Assembly (NCBI RefSeq): GCF_028745505.1
Contig: NZ_JAQZZL010000001.1
Location: forward strand, 930,001-994,000
Reading direction: 5' to 3'
Origin: Lentisphaera marina
GTDB lineage: Bacteria > Verrucomicrobiota > Lentisphaeria > Lentisphaerales > Lentisphaeraceae
DNA length: 64,000 nt
This document shows, one piece after another, positions 17,133-25,600 of this stretch (the first letter of the stretch is position 1; every line of letters starts with the position of its first letter). Position numbers and translations under genes: made by a program. The notes under the pieces were generated by a model that worked only from the letters and a program-made list of their open reading frames with translations, did no database searches and was not told where the DNA came from.

Positions 17133-19478
17133 CTAGCAAGTGGACTTTGCCGAGGGCTGCCTTCTCATACTATCTTGGATCTTGTGTAAAAAAATAATCT
17201 TGCCTTTGTTTTCATGAACAGCGACGCACCAATTCTTAACTTTTGGTAAGCTAGCGCCAAGTTTGGTTAGTTCGTGATAATGTGTGGCAAATAGAGTTAG
17301 GCAACCTGCTTCGTGTAGGTGCTCGGCAATGGCCCAAGCTAAACTGAGCCCATCGTAAGTGGAGGTTCCTCGGCCAATCTCATCTAAGATAACTAGGCTA
17401 CGTGGGCCAGCGTTGTTGAGGATGTTAGCAGTTTCCACCATTTCTACCATAAAAGTACTTTGCCCTCGACTTAAATCATCGGCTGCGCCTATTCGTGTGT
17501 AAATGCTGTCAGTGATGCCAATTTCAGCACTGCTACATGGGATGAATGAGCCCATTTGAGCCATGATTGTAAGTAGGGCTACTTGGCGAATGTAGGTTGA
17601 TTTACCTGCCATGTTGGGGCCAGTTACTAAGTTGATGGATGCTTGATGATCATTCATTTCAGTGTCGTTTGGAACAAATATGCCAGCATCCATTGCTGCT
17701 TCAACTACGGGGTGTCTACCATCAGAAATGTTGATTTTCTTTTCTTCACAAAGTTGAGGGCATGTGTATGAGCGTTTTAGGGCTACGTACGCCAAATTTG
17801 CTAAGCAGTCCAGTTCTGCTAAGGCAATAGCAGTGCTTTGGATGGCTTTCGTTTTTTCAGTTACTTGTAAGCGTAAATCCTGAAAGAGTTCGTATTCGAG
17901 TGCTTTAGCTTTTTCTTCTGCACCTAAAACTGAGTCTTCGATCTCTTTAAGTTCGGGAGTGATATAACGTTCGGCATTAGCTAAGGTTTGCTTACGAATA
18001 TAGTCCTCAGGAGCTTGAGCTGAATTGATTTTTGAGAGTTCAATAAAATAGCCAAAGACGCGATTGTAACCAATTTTCAGTTTCTTTATCCCCGTGCGTT
18101 CTTTTTCTTGAGCTTCAAAGCGGGCGAGCCAGGCTTTGCCTTCACGACTTCCTTTGCGGAAATGATCAAGTTGCTCGTTGTAGCCGTCGCTAATGATTCC
18201 GCCATCTTTTAAAGTGACAGGAGGTTCATCTGAGAGAGCGTCAATAAGAGTGTCAGTTAATTCTGGGAAGCTATAGAGGCGGGCTTTAATATCTGATAAT
18301 AAATCTGAATCCACGTAAGAAATAATGCTTTCAATATCTGGAATAGCTTTGAGTGCATAGGCAATTGTCTGTAGTTCTCGAGCATTAGCAGTTCCGAGAT
18401 TAAGACGAGTTAAAATACGTTCGATATCTCGGACTGTGCGGAAACTTTCTCGTAGTTCTTCAAGGAGCATCTGGTCGGAACAGAAGGATTTTAGTGTATC
18501 TTGGCGTTGATTTATAGCTTTAATATTAGTTAGTGGACGAAGTAGCCATTCACGCAAAAGTCGACTTCCCATAGGAGTGGAGCATTCATCTAGTACAGAG
18601 ATGAGTGTTGAGTTTTTTGAGTCGCGGAAAATGGGGTCTACTAATTCAAGCGTTCTCTGAGAAACGCGGTCAATAATCATACAATCAGTATTTTGGATGA
18701 GCCCAAGGCTAGTAATGTGGTTTGCAGATCGTTTAAGATTAGTTAAGACATAGTCTAAAAGAGCGCCAGCGGCAGTGATGGCCTCAGTTTGGTTGCGGCA
18801 ACCAAAGCCCTCTAGTGTTTTTACGGCAAAGTGTTTCAGGAGGCTTTGTTCAGTTAAGTCGGAGTCGAATTGCCACGCGGGGATTGGGCTGATGCTGGTG
18901 TTGTCGGGTAGCGAAAAGGGGAGAGTTTGAATGTCTAGATCATCTGCAATGATGAGTTCGGACGGTGAAGCACGATGGATTTCCGCTTCGAGGCTGTGTG
19001 GATCGCAGTGCTCGATAATTCTAAAATTACCAGTAGATAGATCGAGGTAGGCAAGACCAGTTTTCTTTTTTCCTACATGCAAAGAAGCGAGGAAGTTAGC
19101 CTTTGAAGATCGTAAAACGTTATCTTCGGTGACAGTACCTGGTGTGATGACGCGTGTGACGGCGCGTTTTACAATGCCTTTAGTTGTGGCGGGATCTTCC
19201 ATTTGCTCGGCTATGGCGACTTTGAGTCCATGCTCAAGTATTCTAGGTAAATAATTGTCTAAAGCATGGTAGGGTACGCCTGCCATGGGGATCGAGTTTC
19301 TGCGAGTTAGGGTGATGCCCATAATTTCAGCACCACGTTCAGCATCTTCGAAAAATATTTCGTAGAAATCACCTAAGCGGAAGAGTAGGATGGTATCATC
19401 AGTTAGCCCCTCTTTAGCGTCAAGATATTGACGCATCATGGGGGTTAACTTAACGTTTTGTGCCGAAGCTTTAGGCAT
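17133..19478 (-). pseudogene. mutS: DNA mismatch repair protein MutS, truncated by the IS
   Basis: The 781-residue product contains the MutS mismatch-recognition domain (early LFRLGDFYEIFFEDA, the GxFYE-like block), connector, lever and clamp domains, and the ATPase with Walker A GPNMAGKST near residue 617, a ILDEIGRGTSTYDG Walker B region, and the FATHYHEL motif. It stops abnormally: residues 769-781 (DSMRRQPSAKSTC) are encoded by the IS end. About 66 native residues, including the helix-turn-helix needed for dimerisation and ATPase activity in characterised MutS, are missing. It begins on the last base of the hisG stop codon. A stable but defective protein is likely; precise IS excision would restore an 834-residue MutS. 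Confidence 0.93.
17158..17168. repeat. Left subterminal inverted repeat of the IS
   Basis: TGCCTTCTCAT on the plus strand is the perfect inverse of 15681-15691. It lies 7 bases from the inferred left end at 17175. Confidence 0.88.
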
Positions 19479-20332
19479 TAAAGACGGCAGGTTCTTATGT
19501 CAGTTGCAATGATACCTTTGGCGCCAAGGGTCTCTAGTTGGTCCATGCTGGAGTTTATGTCTCCACTCGGGATCATGGCTTTTACACCTTTCCATTCGGG
19601 ATCGTGAAGAGCTGAAATTGTAGGAGATTCTAAGCCTGGAACAATTTTGCATGCGGCTTCAACTTTTTCAGTTGGGATATCATACTCGAGCATAACATAT
19701 TTACGTGCAACAATTATGCCACTTAAGCGTTTGATGAAAGCTTTGGCATCTTCATTAGCGTCTAAATTTTTGTCTGCAGAAATGAGTGTGGCTTCTGATT
19801 GAAGTATGACATCTCCAACTGTTTTGAGTCCAGCTTGTTTGATGGTTGTGCCTGTTTCTACAACGTCAGCAGCTGCGTCTGCAATGCCAAGTTGGATGGA
19901 GATTTCTACTGCACCATCAAGTTTTACGATGTCAGCGTTGATATTGTTAGCTTCTAGGTGTTTTTTGACTAAGATGGGGTATGAGCAGGCGATTTTTTTG
20001 CCTTCAAACATCTCTAGGCCAGGAAATTCATCTTGTCCCGGAATGATGTAGCGCATTTTTGATTTGCCGAAACCTAATGCTAGGCATTCGTCAATATTAT
20101 CGTAATTTGTGTCTTGAACAATGTCTCTACCTGTGATGCCGAAAGTGAAAACGCCGCTTGAGACGTAAGCTGTTATATCTTTTGGTCTTAGGAAATAGAA
20201 CTCTACATTATTTGTATTGTCAGTGCAGACAAGAGCTTTCGTTCCTCGTCGGATTTTATATCCAGCATTTTTGACTAAGGCAATGGCACCTTCAGAAAGT
20301 GCACCCTTGTTTGGGAGGGCTATTTTGAGCAT
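19478..20332 (-). CDS. hisG: ATP phosphoribosyltransferase (HisG, long form)
   Basis: The 284-residue length is that of the long HisG form with a C-terminal ACT-like regulatory domain. The start LKIALPNKGALSEGA is family-like, and the phosphate-binding segment DVVETGTTIKQAGL follows near residue 165. It catalyses the first step of histidine biosynthesis, condensing ATP and PRPP, and long forms are inhibited by histidine. AGGA precedes the ATG by 8 bases. Its stop overlaps the mutS start by one base, so hisG and mutS were probably cotranscribed. No other his gene is nearby. Confidence 0.93.
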   Translation of the reverse strand: MLKIALPNKGALSEGAIALVKNAGYKIRRGTKALVCTDNTNNVEFYFLRPKDITAYVSSGVFTFGITGRDIVQDTNYDNIDECLALGFGKSKMRYIIPGQDEFPGLEMFEGKKIACSYPILVKKHLEANNINADIVKLDGAVEISIQLGIADAAADVVETGTTIKQAGLKTVGDVILQSEATLISADKNLDANEDAKAFIKRLSGIIVARKYVMLEYDIPTEKVEAACKIVPGLESPTISALHDPEWKGVKAMIPSGDINSSMDQLETLGAKGIIATDIRTCRL

Positions 20333-20457
20333 GTTTTATCCTAAAAAATTTTGTTGAACATCATAATCCCGAAGAACATAAGTCTATTCATCAAAGTTTC
20401 TAGCAGATCTATTAAATTAGCTAAGCACTAGCTTGTGTTATTGTGGCTTTAAAATAA

Positions 20458-20486
20458 AAGAGCACATCTTTTTGAGATGTGCTCTT
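20458..20486 (-). terminator. Intrinsic terminator after recA
   Basis: A perfect 12-base stem (AAGAGCACATCT with AGATGTGCTCTT, loop of 5) lies 26 bases past the recA stop and is followed by TTTTATTTT on the minus strand. Confidence 0.85.
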
Positions 20487-20511
20487 AAATCATTTTACGA
20501 CTTGCTGAATA

Positions 20512-21555
20512 TTAATCTTCGATAGAGACTTCTTCTTCAGGGGCACCGTCATTTTTGAGGATGACTTTCACTCGGTCGAGAATTGTGTTTTCGAGGCTTT
20601 CATCTGCTTTGATGGCGTCTTTTGCCTGTTCGCGACCTTGGCCAAGTTGGCGTCCTTCAAAGGAGAACCATGATCCTTTTTTATTAATTATGTCAAGTTC
20701 AACGGCGACGTCGAGGATCGATCCAGCGCGACTGATGCCTTCGTTGTACATGATATCGAATTCAGCTTTTCTGAATGGAGGTGCAATTTTGTTTTTCACG
20801 ATTTTAACTTTTACGCGATTACCAAGTACGTCACCAGCGGGGTTTTGGATCGCTGCAGCACGACGGATTTCCATGCGGATAGATGCATAGAATTTAAGTG
20901 CTTTACCACCTGGAGTTACTTCGGGGTTGCCATACATGACGCCAATTTTTTCGCGGAGCTGGTTGGTAAATATGAGGCAAGTGCGAGTTTTGTTGATTGC
21001 ACCTGTGAGTGAGCGTAGTGCTGATGACATGAGGCGAGCTTGTAGGCCGACGTGACTATCGCCAATTTGGCCATCAAGTTCTGCGCGAGGTGTGAGGGCC
21101 GCGACCGAGTCAATGACAAGTACGTCGATAGCGTTGCTCGAAATAAGTGTTTGGGCAATATTCAATGCATCTTCACCACAGTCAGGCTGTGAGACTAAGA
21201 GGTCTTGAGTGTTGACGCCAATCATACGAGCATACTGTGGATCGAGGGCATGTTCAGTATCGATGAATGCGCATGTCCCGCCACTTTTTTGGGCGTTTGC
21301 CACAGTGTGTAAACATACAGATGTTTTACCTGATGATTCTGGCCCGTAGATTTCTACAACTCGTCCACGTGGCATGCCGTATACGCCAAGAGCCATATCT
21401 AAAGATAGAGCGCCTGTTGAAATTACCGAGACGTCTGAGTGAGGTTTGTCGCCAAGTTTCATGATGGCGCCGTTACCGAATTCTTTGTTGATTTGACTAA
21501 TCGCAAGATTTAAGTTGCGATCACGATCTGTTTTTTCTGCATCTTTCTTAGCCAT
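20512..21555 (-). CDS. recA: Recombinase RecA
   Basis: The 347-residue protein is a full RecA: Walker [11 protein letters not shown], the MAW-like and L2 regions ([19 protein letters not shown]), and the acidic C-terminal tail (EEEVSIED). It coats single-stranded DNA, drives strand exchange and stimulates LexA cleavage. I chose the ATG at 21555, with GGAG 8 bases upstream; a TTG 15 bases further up lies inside that ribosome site. It follows cinA on the same strand, the order seen in many bacteria, but has its own strong promoter overlapped by a dyad. Confidence 0.98.
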   Translation of the reverse strand: MAKKDAEKTDRDRNLNLAISQINKEFGNGAIMKLGDKPHSDVSVISTGALSLDMALGVYGMPRGRVVEIYGPESSGKTSVCLHTVANAQKSGGTCAFIDTEHALDPQYARMIGVNTQDLLVSQPDCGEDALNIAQTLISSNAIDVLVIDSVAALTPRAELDGQIGDSHVGLQARLMSSALRSLTGAINKTRTCLIFTNQLREKIGVMYGNPEVTPGGKALKFYASIRMEIRRAAAIQNPAGDVLGNRVKVKIVKNKIAPPFRKAEFDIMYNEGISRAGSILDVAVELDIINKKGSWFSFEGRQLGQGREQAKDAIKADESLENTILDRVKVILKNDGAPEEEVSIED

Positions 21556-21590
21556 GGTCTTTCTCCTCAATAAGGCTTGATTAATTACTA

Positions 21591-21626
21591 ACTAATAAAA
21601 TATAGGCATATATTTATTAGTGTCAA
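21591..21626 (-). promoter_or_regulatory. recA promoter overlapped by a long dyad (candidate SOS operator)
   Basis: On the minus strand TTGACA (21621-21626) and TATATT (21599-21604) are separated by 16 bases. Both the spacer and the -10 lie inside a near-perfect dyad with arms at 21591-21604 and 21609-21621 around GGCA. The ATG is 44 bases past the -10. An operator covering the core promoter is the usual SOS arrangement; the LexA assignment is inference. Confidence 0.65.
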
Positions 21627-21641
21627 TTATTATCTATGAAT

Positions 21642-22850
21642 TTATTTGTTATTAATTTGAAGTCGGAGCTGATTGAGGGCATGGCTCAAGCTATGTTGCC
21701 TTATCATATCGCGATTGCCGCGAAAAATACATTTTTCTACTAAGATTTCGCTTGGTGTAAAGGTGGCAATATAGACGAGTCCCACGGGTTTGTCTTCAGA
21801 TCCGCCGCCTGGGCCAGCGATGCCAGTGATAGCGACTCCACAGTCGACTTTGAACTTTTCTCGTAGACCATTAGCCATTTCGTGGGCACATTCATGGCTA
21901 ACGGCTCCATGTTTATTAAGAGTGCTTTTTTTGACTTTTAGGTGTTTGTTTTTCCAATCACATGAATAGGATACAAGAGCTCCTGTTAAAACATCTGAGC
22001 TTCCGGGTATGGCTGTTAATGCTGCACTAACGAGTCCTCCTGTACATGATTCGGCTGAGGCGAAGGTCCAGTTTTTGCTGCGTGCAATATTTAAAATCTC
22101 TTCTGGTAGGCTGCCGCTTTTGAGTATTTCAATGGGAAAGCTTTCACGGCATAAGTTGTCGGCTGCTTTTGCATCAGTGTTTTGCGGAATTCGCAAAGAG
22201 AGTTTTACAATGCCGGGTTGTGCGCAGAAGCCATAGTCTATCTGCGGGAAGTTCTCCTTGAGTTCTTTGCAGCGTCGTTCAACAGATGATTCTGTTTCGC
22301 CTGCAACTATATAGTTGAGTTGGGTGAAGTTTTTCTTGCTGTTAAGTAAAGGTACTAATTCTTGTTCTAGCATGGGTTTAAATTCTGAGGGTGGCCCAGG
22401 AAGCAAGGCGATCAGTTTTGATCCATATTTAATCAATTGTCCATAGGCTAAACCGGTACTGTTGTCGAGTAGTTTGGCGGATTCGATGTGTTCAGACTGG
22501 TTTTTTAGCCACTGTTCCTGTGGTGTTCTTTGGCGTTGGGCCATAAACTCTTCGAGTTCAGATCTGATTTTATCTGAATGGTTAATTTTCAATTTGAGCG
22601 TTTCGGCAACTGCTCGCCTGGTGATGTCGTCGCTGGTAGCACCTAGGCCTCCACAAATAATTGTGAGCTCGTGGTTTTCTAGGGAGAATAATAAGGATTT
22701 CTTGATGAGTTGTGCTTCGTCGGGAATGGTGCTACTAGACTCGAGTTTCCAACCCATCTCTGTCCATTTTTGTCCGAGAGTTAAGATGTTGGAATTGAGA
22801 GTTTGGCCAGATAGTAGTTCACTACCGGTAAAAATGGCGTGGGTTTTCAA
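21642..22850 (-). CDS. cinA: CinA family protein (competence/damage-inducible)
   Basis: The 402-residue protein has the CinA two-domain plan. An N-terminal MoaB/MogA-like domain (AIFTGSELLSGQTLN, then IICGGLGATSDDITR) spans about 1-170. A C-terminal nicotinamide-nucleotide amidase domain (ASAESCTGGLVSAALTAIPGSSDV, then AGPGGG) spans about 245-400. Characterised relatives deamidate NMN in pyridine nucleotide recycling. The start is TTG at 22850 with AAGGA 8 bases upstream; no better ATG is in frame. recA follows 86 bases downstream. Confidence 0.92.
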   Translation of the reverse strand: MKTHAIFTGSELLSGQTLNSNILTLGQKWTEMGWKLESSSTIPDEAQLIKKSLLFSLENHELTIICGGLGATSDDITRRAVAETLKLKINHSDKIRSELEEFMAQRQRTPQEQWLKNQSEHIESAKLLDNSTGLAYGQLIKYGSKLIALLPGPPSEFKPMLEQELVPLLNSKKNFTQLNYIVAGETESSVERRCKELKENFPQIDYGFCAQPGIVKLSLRIPQNTDAKAADNLCRESFPIEILKSGSLPEEILNIARSKNWTFASAESCTGGLVSAALTAIPGSSDVLTGALVSYSCDWKNKHLKVKKSTLNKHGAVSHECAHEMANGLREKFKVDCGVAITGIAGPGGGSEDKPVGLVYIATFTPSEILVEKCIFRGNRDMIRQHSLSHALNQLRLQINNK

Positions 22851-23034
22851 GATTGTTTCCTTATATTGTGGGGCCTTATTTAAAGGCTAAAAAAGACTTT
22901 GATCAATGATACACCCACGCTAGGCAAAGAACAATCAAAAGGAATTTCATTTAGCCTAAAAAATTACTTGAAAGAAGCCTGTAACTCCTGTACTTTGGGC
23001 GCATAATTTTTAGATTAAATCTTAAGGTAAATTA

Positions 23035-24123
23035 ATGAAGTTCACTATTGAAAGAGATCGTTTAAACAACGCCGTTAAAAAAGCAGGTAGCGTAATTTCT
23101 TCCCGTCCAACAGTGTCTATTATGGGCCACTTTCTTTTGGATGTGCAAGCCAACCATTTAGTTATTACGGCTACAGGCCTAGATCAAATGATCACTTTAA
23201 CTCTAGAAGCAAATGTAGAGCAAGAAGGTAAAGCAACTGTATCCGCAAAAATTCTCTCTCAGTTAGTGCAGCGTTTGCCGAATGGTGATGTGTCAGTGAG
23301 TTTAGATGAGCGCGGTATGGTTAATGTTGTTTGTGCTCGTAACTCTTTTAGTCTTCAGAGCCTTGATCCCTTGCAGTTCCCAATTGAGGGTCGCGAAGAG
23401 AGTCGTCGTGAATTTATGATCAGTACCTCACAGTTGTGTGGTAATATTGCTAAGTGTTCTTATGCGGTGTCAACTGAAGAAGCGAAAGCTCCCATGACAG
23501 GTCTATTGCTTACGATTACAGATGGTACTTTCACAACTGTCGCCACAGATGGTCGTCGTATGGCTTTAGTAGAGACGGTTATTGGTTCAGATAGTTCATT
23601 AGATAGTGATTCTATTTTACCTCTCAAGGCAGCTCAAGAGCTTCCAAAAGTTTTAGAAGGTAGCAGTGATGTTAAAGTTTCTTTGGGGGATACACACGCA
23701 GTGTTCAGTACTGATGATGTTGTTTTTCAGACGAAATTACTTGAAGGTAATTTCCCTAACTACCGCATGGTGATGCCTCCTGGCTTTGAGAACCATGTCA
23801 CAATGCCGCGTGATGATTTTTACTCAGCACTTGACCGCGTTTCACAGATTCTCGATAAGAATCCAGCAGTGAAATTGAGTCTTACGCCTACAGAAGTTTT
23901 GATTTCTGCTATGAATAATGCGGAAGTCGCAGAAAGCCCGATCCCAGCTTCATATGAAGGTGAAAACTTAGATCTTTCTTTTAATGCATCATTCTTAATT
24001 GATCCATTAAGACATCTGGAGTGCAATAAGCTAACTTTACGTTTCAATGATCGCTTAAGTCCTACGGGTCTATATGGTGATGAGGGCTTCCTCTACGTCA
24101 TTATGCCTTTGCGCCACAACTAA
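23035..24123 (+). CDS. dnaN: DNA polymerase III sliding clamp, beta subunit
   Basis: The 362-residue protein shows the three-fold beta-clamp repeat and family blocks such as MTGLLLTITDGTFTTVATDGRR at the end of domain 1-2 and a YVIMPLR C-terminus, which forms part of the partner-binding pocket. It forms the dimeric ring holding polymerase and repair factors on DNA. AAGG lies before the ATG. recF follows after 3 bases. dnaA is not upstream; cinA is, on the opposite strand. Confidence 0.96.
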   Translation: MKFTIERDRLNNAVKKAGSVISSRPTVSIMGHFLLDVQANHLVITATGLDQMITLTLEANVEQEGKATVSAKILSQLVQRLPNGDVSVSLDERGMVNVVCARNSFSLQSLDPLQFPIEGREESRREFMISTSQLCGNIAKCSYAVSTEEAKAPMTGLLLTITDGTFTTVATDGRRMALVETVIGSDSSLDSDSILPLKAAQELPKVLEGSSDVKVSLGDTHAVFSTDDVVFQTKLLEGNFPNYRMVMPPGFENHVTMPRDDFYSALDRVSQILDKNPAVKLSLTPTEVLISAMNNAEVAESPIPASYEGENLDLSFNASFLIDPLRHLECNKLTLRFNDRLSPTGLYGDEGFLYVIMPLRHN

Positions 24124-24126
24124 TTC

Positions 24127-25221
24127 ATGGGATTTATTTCCCGAATTCAGCTAAAAAATTTTCGTAACTATCCCGAGCTCGAGTTAGATCTTGAGCCCGG
24201 GATTAGTGTGTTTAGGGGGCGGAATGGCCAAGGGAAGACAGCTTTCTTAGAAGGTTTGGGTTTTTTATCATTGTTGAGGTCTATCCGTAGTTCGCATACT
24301 CGTCATCTGAAAAATTGGCAGAGTGACCATTTTGGTATTCGCGCTTGTCTTGATCGCGTCACGCGGCCTGAGTTGGATTTAAACGTGTATTATGGAGAGA
24401 AGCGTCAGCTTAGTCTAGATGGAAATAGGGTTGCGACCACCAGTGATTTTATAGGTGTGATTAAGAGTGTGGCTTTTATGCCGGAAGATATAGAAATTGT
24501 TAAAGGAAGCGCATCTTGGCGCCGACAGTATCTAGATATACTCCTGTCGCAATTATCTCCAGGGTATTTACAGTCTTTGAAACATTATCAAAAAGCTCTG
24601 AAGAGTCGAAATCAAATTTTAAAGCGCGGTGTAAATGTTGACTTAGAGCTTGATGTTTGGGATGACATTTTGATACAGCATGGTTGTGAGGTCCTTCAGG
24701 CTAGGATTGATCTTCTTCCTCGTTTATCACAGGCAGTTAGTCAATTAGTTTCTAAAATGTTGAAAGAAGATTTTGTTTTAGATCTACGCTATAATAATTC
24801 TGTTGCGAAAAATGCCGAGAGTCTCGTGAGCTCGTATCGTGAGAAATTATATGAGAATCGCGAGCGAGATAAGTTGTATAAAGTGACTCATCAGGGGCCG
24901 CACCGTGATGATTTACAGATAAATTTAAATGGTCGATCATTATCGCATTTTGGCTCAGAAGGTCAGTGTCGCTTGAGTTCGTTAATTTTGAAAGCTGCCG
25001 CGGTTGAATTGCTGTTGCCTGTTGAGAAGCCGGATTGCCTAATTTTATTGATTGATGATGTTTTGGGTGAGCTGGATGAGTTTAGTCGCCGGGCTTTTTT
25101 GAAATGTGTCAGTCGTGGAGATCAAGTTTTCATTGCTTGTACCGAGATTCCAGTAGGTTTAGAGGCCTATGATTACAAGGTCTACGAAGTGGATGAAGGT
25201 CGAGTTAGTACGGCGGTATAA
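24127..25221 (+). CDS. recF: DNA replication and repair protein RecF
   Basis: The 364-residue SMC-like ATPase has IQLKNFRNY at its start, Walker A GRNGQGKTAFLE, the signature-like SEGQCRLSSLILKAA, and Walker B LILLIDDVLGELDE. RecF helps load RecA at gapped DNA with RecO and RecR. It is coupled to dnaN with 3 bases between stop and start, and the pair ends in a bidirectional terminator. gyrB does not follow; rpmE is convergent instead. Confidence 0.96.
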   Translation: MGFISRIQLKNFRNYPELELDLEPGISVFRGRNGQGKTAFLEGLGFLSLLRSIRSSHTRHLKNWQSDHFGIRACLDRVTRPELDLNVYYGEKRQLSLDGNRVATTSDFIGVIKSVAFMPEDIEIVKGSASWRRQYLDILLSQLSPGYLQSLKHYQKALKSRNQILKRGVNVDLELDVWDDILIQHGCEVLQARIDLLPRLSQAVSQLVSKMLKEDFVLDLRYNNSVAKNAESLVSSYREKLYENRERDKLYKVTHQGPHRDDLQINLNGRSLSHFGSEGQCRLSSLILKAAAVELLLPVEKPDCLILLIDDVLGELDEFSRRAFLKCVSRGDQVFIACTEIPVGLEAYDYKVYEVDEGRVSTAV

Positions 25222-25232
25222 TTTTTAGGCAC

Positions 25233-25262
25233 AAAAAAAGCCGCTCCTGAGAGCGGCCTTTT
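25233..25262. terminator. Bidirectional terminator between recF and rpmE
   Basis: GCCGCTC-CTGA-GAGCGGC (25240-25257) is flanked by seven A on the left and a T-run on the right, so it can end both convergent transcripts. Confidence 0.88.
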
Positions 25263-25280
25263 GAAATGCTTAAGAAAAAA

Positions 25281-25484
25281 TTATTTCTTATTACCGAAAC
25301 GGCGGTTGAAGGCATCAATACGACCTTCCACGTCGGCATTACGAGCTGTACCAGTGTAGAACGGGTGGCAGTTCGAGCAGATACCAACTTTAACTTCTTT
25401 ACGAGTAGACTTGATGTTCCAAGTCGTACCGCAAGCACAGCTTACAGTTGCATCTGTATACTCGGGATGTATATCAGTTTTCAT
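25281..25484 (-). CDS. rpmE: 50S ribosomal protein L31 (zinc type)
   Basis: The 67-residue protein starts MKTDIHPEY and has the zinc-binding cysteines of type-A L31: a CAC group near residue 16 and CSNC near 36, followed by HPFYTGTAR. It sits at the central protuberance of the large subunit, and zinc-type L31 is usual when zinc is available. It has its own promoter and is convergent with recF. Confidence 0.96.
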   Translation of the reverse strand: MKTDIHPEYTDATVSCACGTTWNIKSTRKEVKVGICSNCHPFYTGTARNADVEGRIDAFNRRFGNKK

Positions 25485-25530
25485 GTTTATAACCTTTAGA
25501 TAGATTTAAAAGTGTAAAATTCAGACGCGT

Positions 25531-25558
25531 ATAATAGCGCTGATTTTTTTCTTGACAA
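25531..25558 (-). promoter_or_regulatory. Probable rpmE promoter
   Basis: TTGTCA (25553-25558) and TATTAT (25531-25536) are 16 bases apart on the minus strand, 47 bases before the rpmE ATG. Confidence 0.6.
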
Positions 25559-25593
25559 GAGGGGATAGTGAAAAAATCCGCCTCTTGCTCAAG
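25551..25593 (-). other. Stem-loop at the 3' end of pnp
   Basis: Arms CTTGACAAGAGG (25551-25562) and CCTCTTGCTCAAG (25581-25593) pair with one bulge. It lies just past the pnp stop. No U-tract follows on the minus strand, so it may stabilise or process the pnp mRNA end. It overlaps the rpmE -35. Confidence 0.45.
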
Positions 25594-25600
25594 ATAGATT

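Larger units (their letters stand above)
15678..17175 (-). mobile_element. IS110-family insertion sequence, IS1111 type, inside mutS
   Basis: The 1498-bp element carries one transposase gene (16000-17079). It has 11-bp perfect inverted repeats at 17158-17168 and 15681-15691. They lie 7 bases inside the left end and 3 bases inside the right end, the subterminal spacing I recall for IS1111-group elements. Ends were placed by requiring mutS to rejoin: deletion restores a continuous frame reading [13 protein letters not shown] with no target duplication. Uncertainty is one base because an A is shared at the junction. The longer non-coding part lies downstream of the transposase, again as in IS1111 elements. 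Confidence 0.9.

Noticed and set aside
22851-23034. Replication origin between cinA and dnaN
   Set aside because: No cluster of DnaA boxes (TTATCCACA-like) and no AT-rich repeat array was seen. Only an 8-base inverted repeat with wide spacing is present.
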